Assembly: GCA_017618435.1 (NCBI GenBank)
Contig: JAFZUH010000297.1
Coordinates: forward strand, 1-15,921
Source of the DNA: Bacteroidales bacterium
Lineage (GTDB): Bacteria; Bacteroidota; Bacteroidia; Bacteroidales; WCHB1-69
DNA: 15,921 nucleotides
Reading direction: 5' to 3'
The notes below the pieces were generated by a model. It saw only the letters and a program-made list of their open reading frames with translations, ran no database searches and was not told where the DNA came from. Shown in pieces: positions 15,579-15,921 of the stretch (the first letter of the stretch is position 1; every line of letters begins with the position of its first letter). The translations under genes were made by a program, and so were the position numbers.

Positions 15579-15649
15579 TATAGCTAATAATTGATGATTT
15601 ATAAATAAACAACATATAAACGAATAAAAATCAATAATATTTCATTTAC

Positions 15650-15670
15650 CCCAAAAGGGAATCTTTTGGG
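15650..15670. promoter_or_regulatory. Inverted repeat CCCAAAA-N7-TTTTGGG upstream of the methyltransferase gene
   Basis: Seven-base perfect arms (15650-15656 and 15664-15670) flank GGGAATC. It lies 72 bases upstream of the methyltransferase start and 64 bases before the rightward promoter at 15734. A T-rich run follows on the plus strand (15677-15687), so it has the form of a terminator, but no rightward gene precedes it. An operator bound by the adjacent helix-turn-helix protein is the more likely reading. Confidence 0.4.
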
Positions 15671-15733
15671 TTAGATTTCTTTTTTTGTAAAAATATTTTT
15701 GGATGTTTTCTCCACACATTTTCATTTTTTTTG

Positions 15734-15741
15734 TACTTTTG
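15734..15741 (+). promoter_or_regulatory. -7 promoter element for the structured RNA at the right edge
   Basis: TACTTTTG followed by C is an exact TAnnTTTG match. The expected start point near 15748 coincides with the first base of a perfect six-pair hairpin. The -33 region (around 15706-15715) has TTTTC but no clear TTTG. Confidence 0.55.
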
Positions 15742-15747
15742 CATTTG

Positions 15748-15921
15748 GATTTCAAAGCGAAATCACGAAGCGTTATGCTTATCTTGCTGTTAGAAATGTG
15801 AGAAACTTCTAATTAATGTAATGCAAGAAATAGTGTAATGGTTTGCGCTATAGCGTGGACTGTTTGCTACATCTACATTACATAGGTCTTTTCTCACAAC
15901 CTCTAACAGAAGAAGTGGTAT
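15748..15921 (+). ncRNA. Candidate structured non-coding RNA, running to the window edge
   Basis: No convincing reading frame exists here, but the segment is full of complementary arms. The 5' end forms GATTTC-AAAGC-GAAATC (15748-15764) and AAGC-GTTAT-GCTT (15768-15780). A long-range duplex joins TCTT (15782-15785), CTGTTAGA (15787-15794) and TGTGAGAAA (15797-15805) to TTTCTCACA (15890-15898), TCTAACAG (15902-15909) and AAGA (15910-15913): 21 pairs with one bulged G and one small internal loop. Inside it, ATGTAATG (15816-15823) matches CATTACAT (15876-15883), and CGC-TATA-GCG forms at 15846-15855. A promoter lies directly upstream. The layout of long terminal arms enclosing inner stems recalls retron or other reverse-transcriptase-linked RNAs, but omega RNAs of mobile nucleases or a MITE with inverted ends are alternatives. 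No gene partner is visible inside the window. Confidence 0.6.

Noticed and set aside
15748..15921. CRISPR array or tRNA at the right edge
   Set aside because: There are no regularly spaced direct repeats, only inverted arms and one short duplicated 7-mer, and no cloverleaf with a T-loop GTTCRA signature.

Overview
The window looks like a chromosomal segment from a low-GC member of the Bacteroidota, most likely order Bacteroidales. Three things point there. Several genes are preceded by the Bacteroidetes -7 promoter element TAnnTTTG (for example at 2535, 3622, 11046 and, on the minus strand, 8206-8213 and 13913-13920). The gene set includes a DUF3098-uppP pair, a FeoA-FeoB fusion followed by a tiny Cys-rich membrane protein, and a secreted protein with a Bacteroidetes-type N-terminal repeat. 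Start sites are A/T-rich and lack clear Shine-Dalgarno sequences. The species cannot be named from the sequence.

Layout. At the far left (1-98) is the probable 5' end of a leftward gene cut by the window edge. groES-groEL (2288 to 324, minus strand) form a chaperonin operon with a clear terminator, and an array of TGTCA/TGACA half-sites sits at the groES promoter. Divergent from it is prs (PRPP synthetase), which ends in its own terminator. Next comes a rightward pair, a DUF3098 membrane protein and uppP (undecaprenyl-diphosphate phosphatase), with start and stop codons overlapping in TAATG. Converging on them is a long leftward set: feoAB, feoB-associated Cys-rich protein, a secreted or membrane hypothetical protein, a Na/phosphate cotransporter with a PhoU-like tail, and a LOG-family phosphoribohydrolase. 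The last two are only 5 bases apart. A 254-base divergent region separates feoAB from a rightward, free-standing iron-dependent alcohol dehydrogenase that closely resembles FucO. After its terminator and a short repeat-rich spacer come a leftward MATE exporter and an AT-richer leftward gene for a DNA adenine-methyltransferase-like protein with an N-terminal helix-turn-helix.

Most of this is core or commonplace metabolism: protein folding, PRPP supply, lipid-carrier recycling, ferrous iron uptake, phosphate uptake, aldehyde reduction and drug export. The accessory part is the right end. Beyond the methyltransferase lies a 343-base stretch without a convincing ORF. It holds a perfect-arm inverted repeat, a consensus promoter pointing right, and immediately after it about 170 bases with extensive self-complementarity, including about 21 long-range base pairs between 15782-15805 and 15890-15913. 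The same bases can form a second, mutually exclusive set of hairpins. This looks like the start of a structured non-coding RNA, possibly the RNA partner of a gene (for example a reverse-transcriptase system) lying just outside the window. It is the most interesting signal here, but its class cannot be fixed without the sequence to the right.
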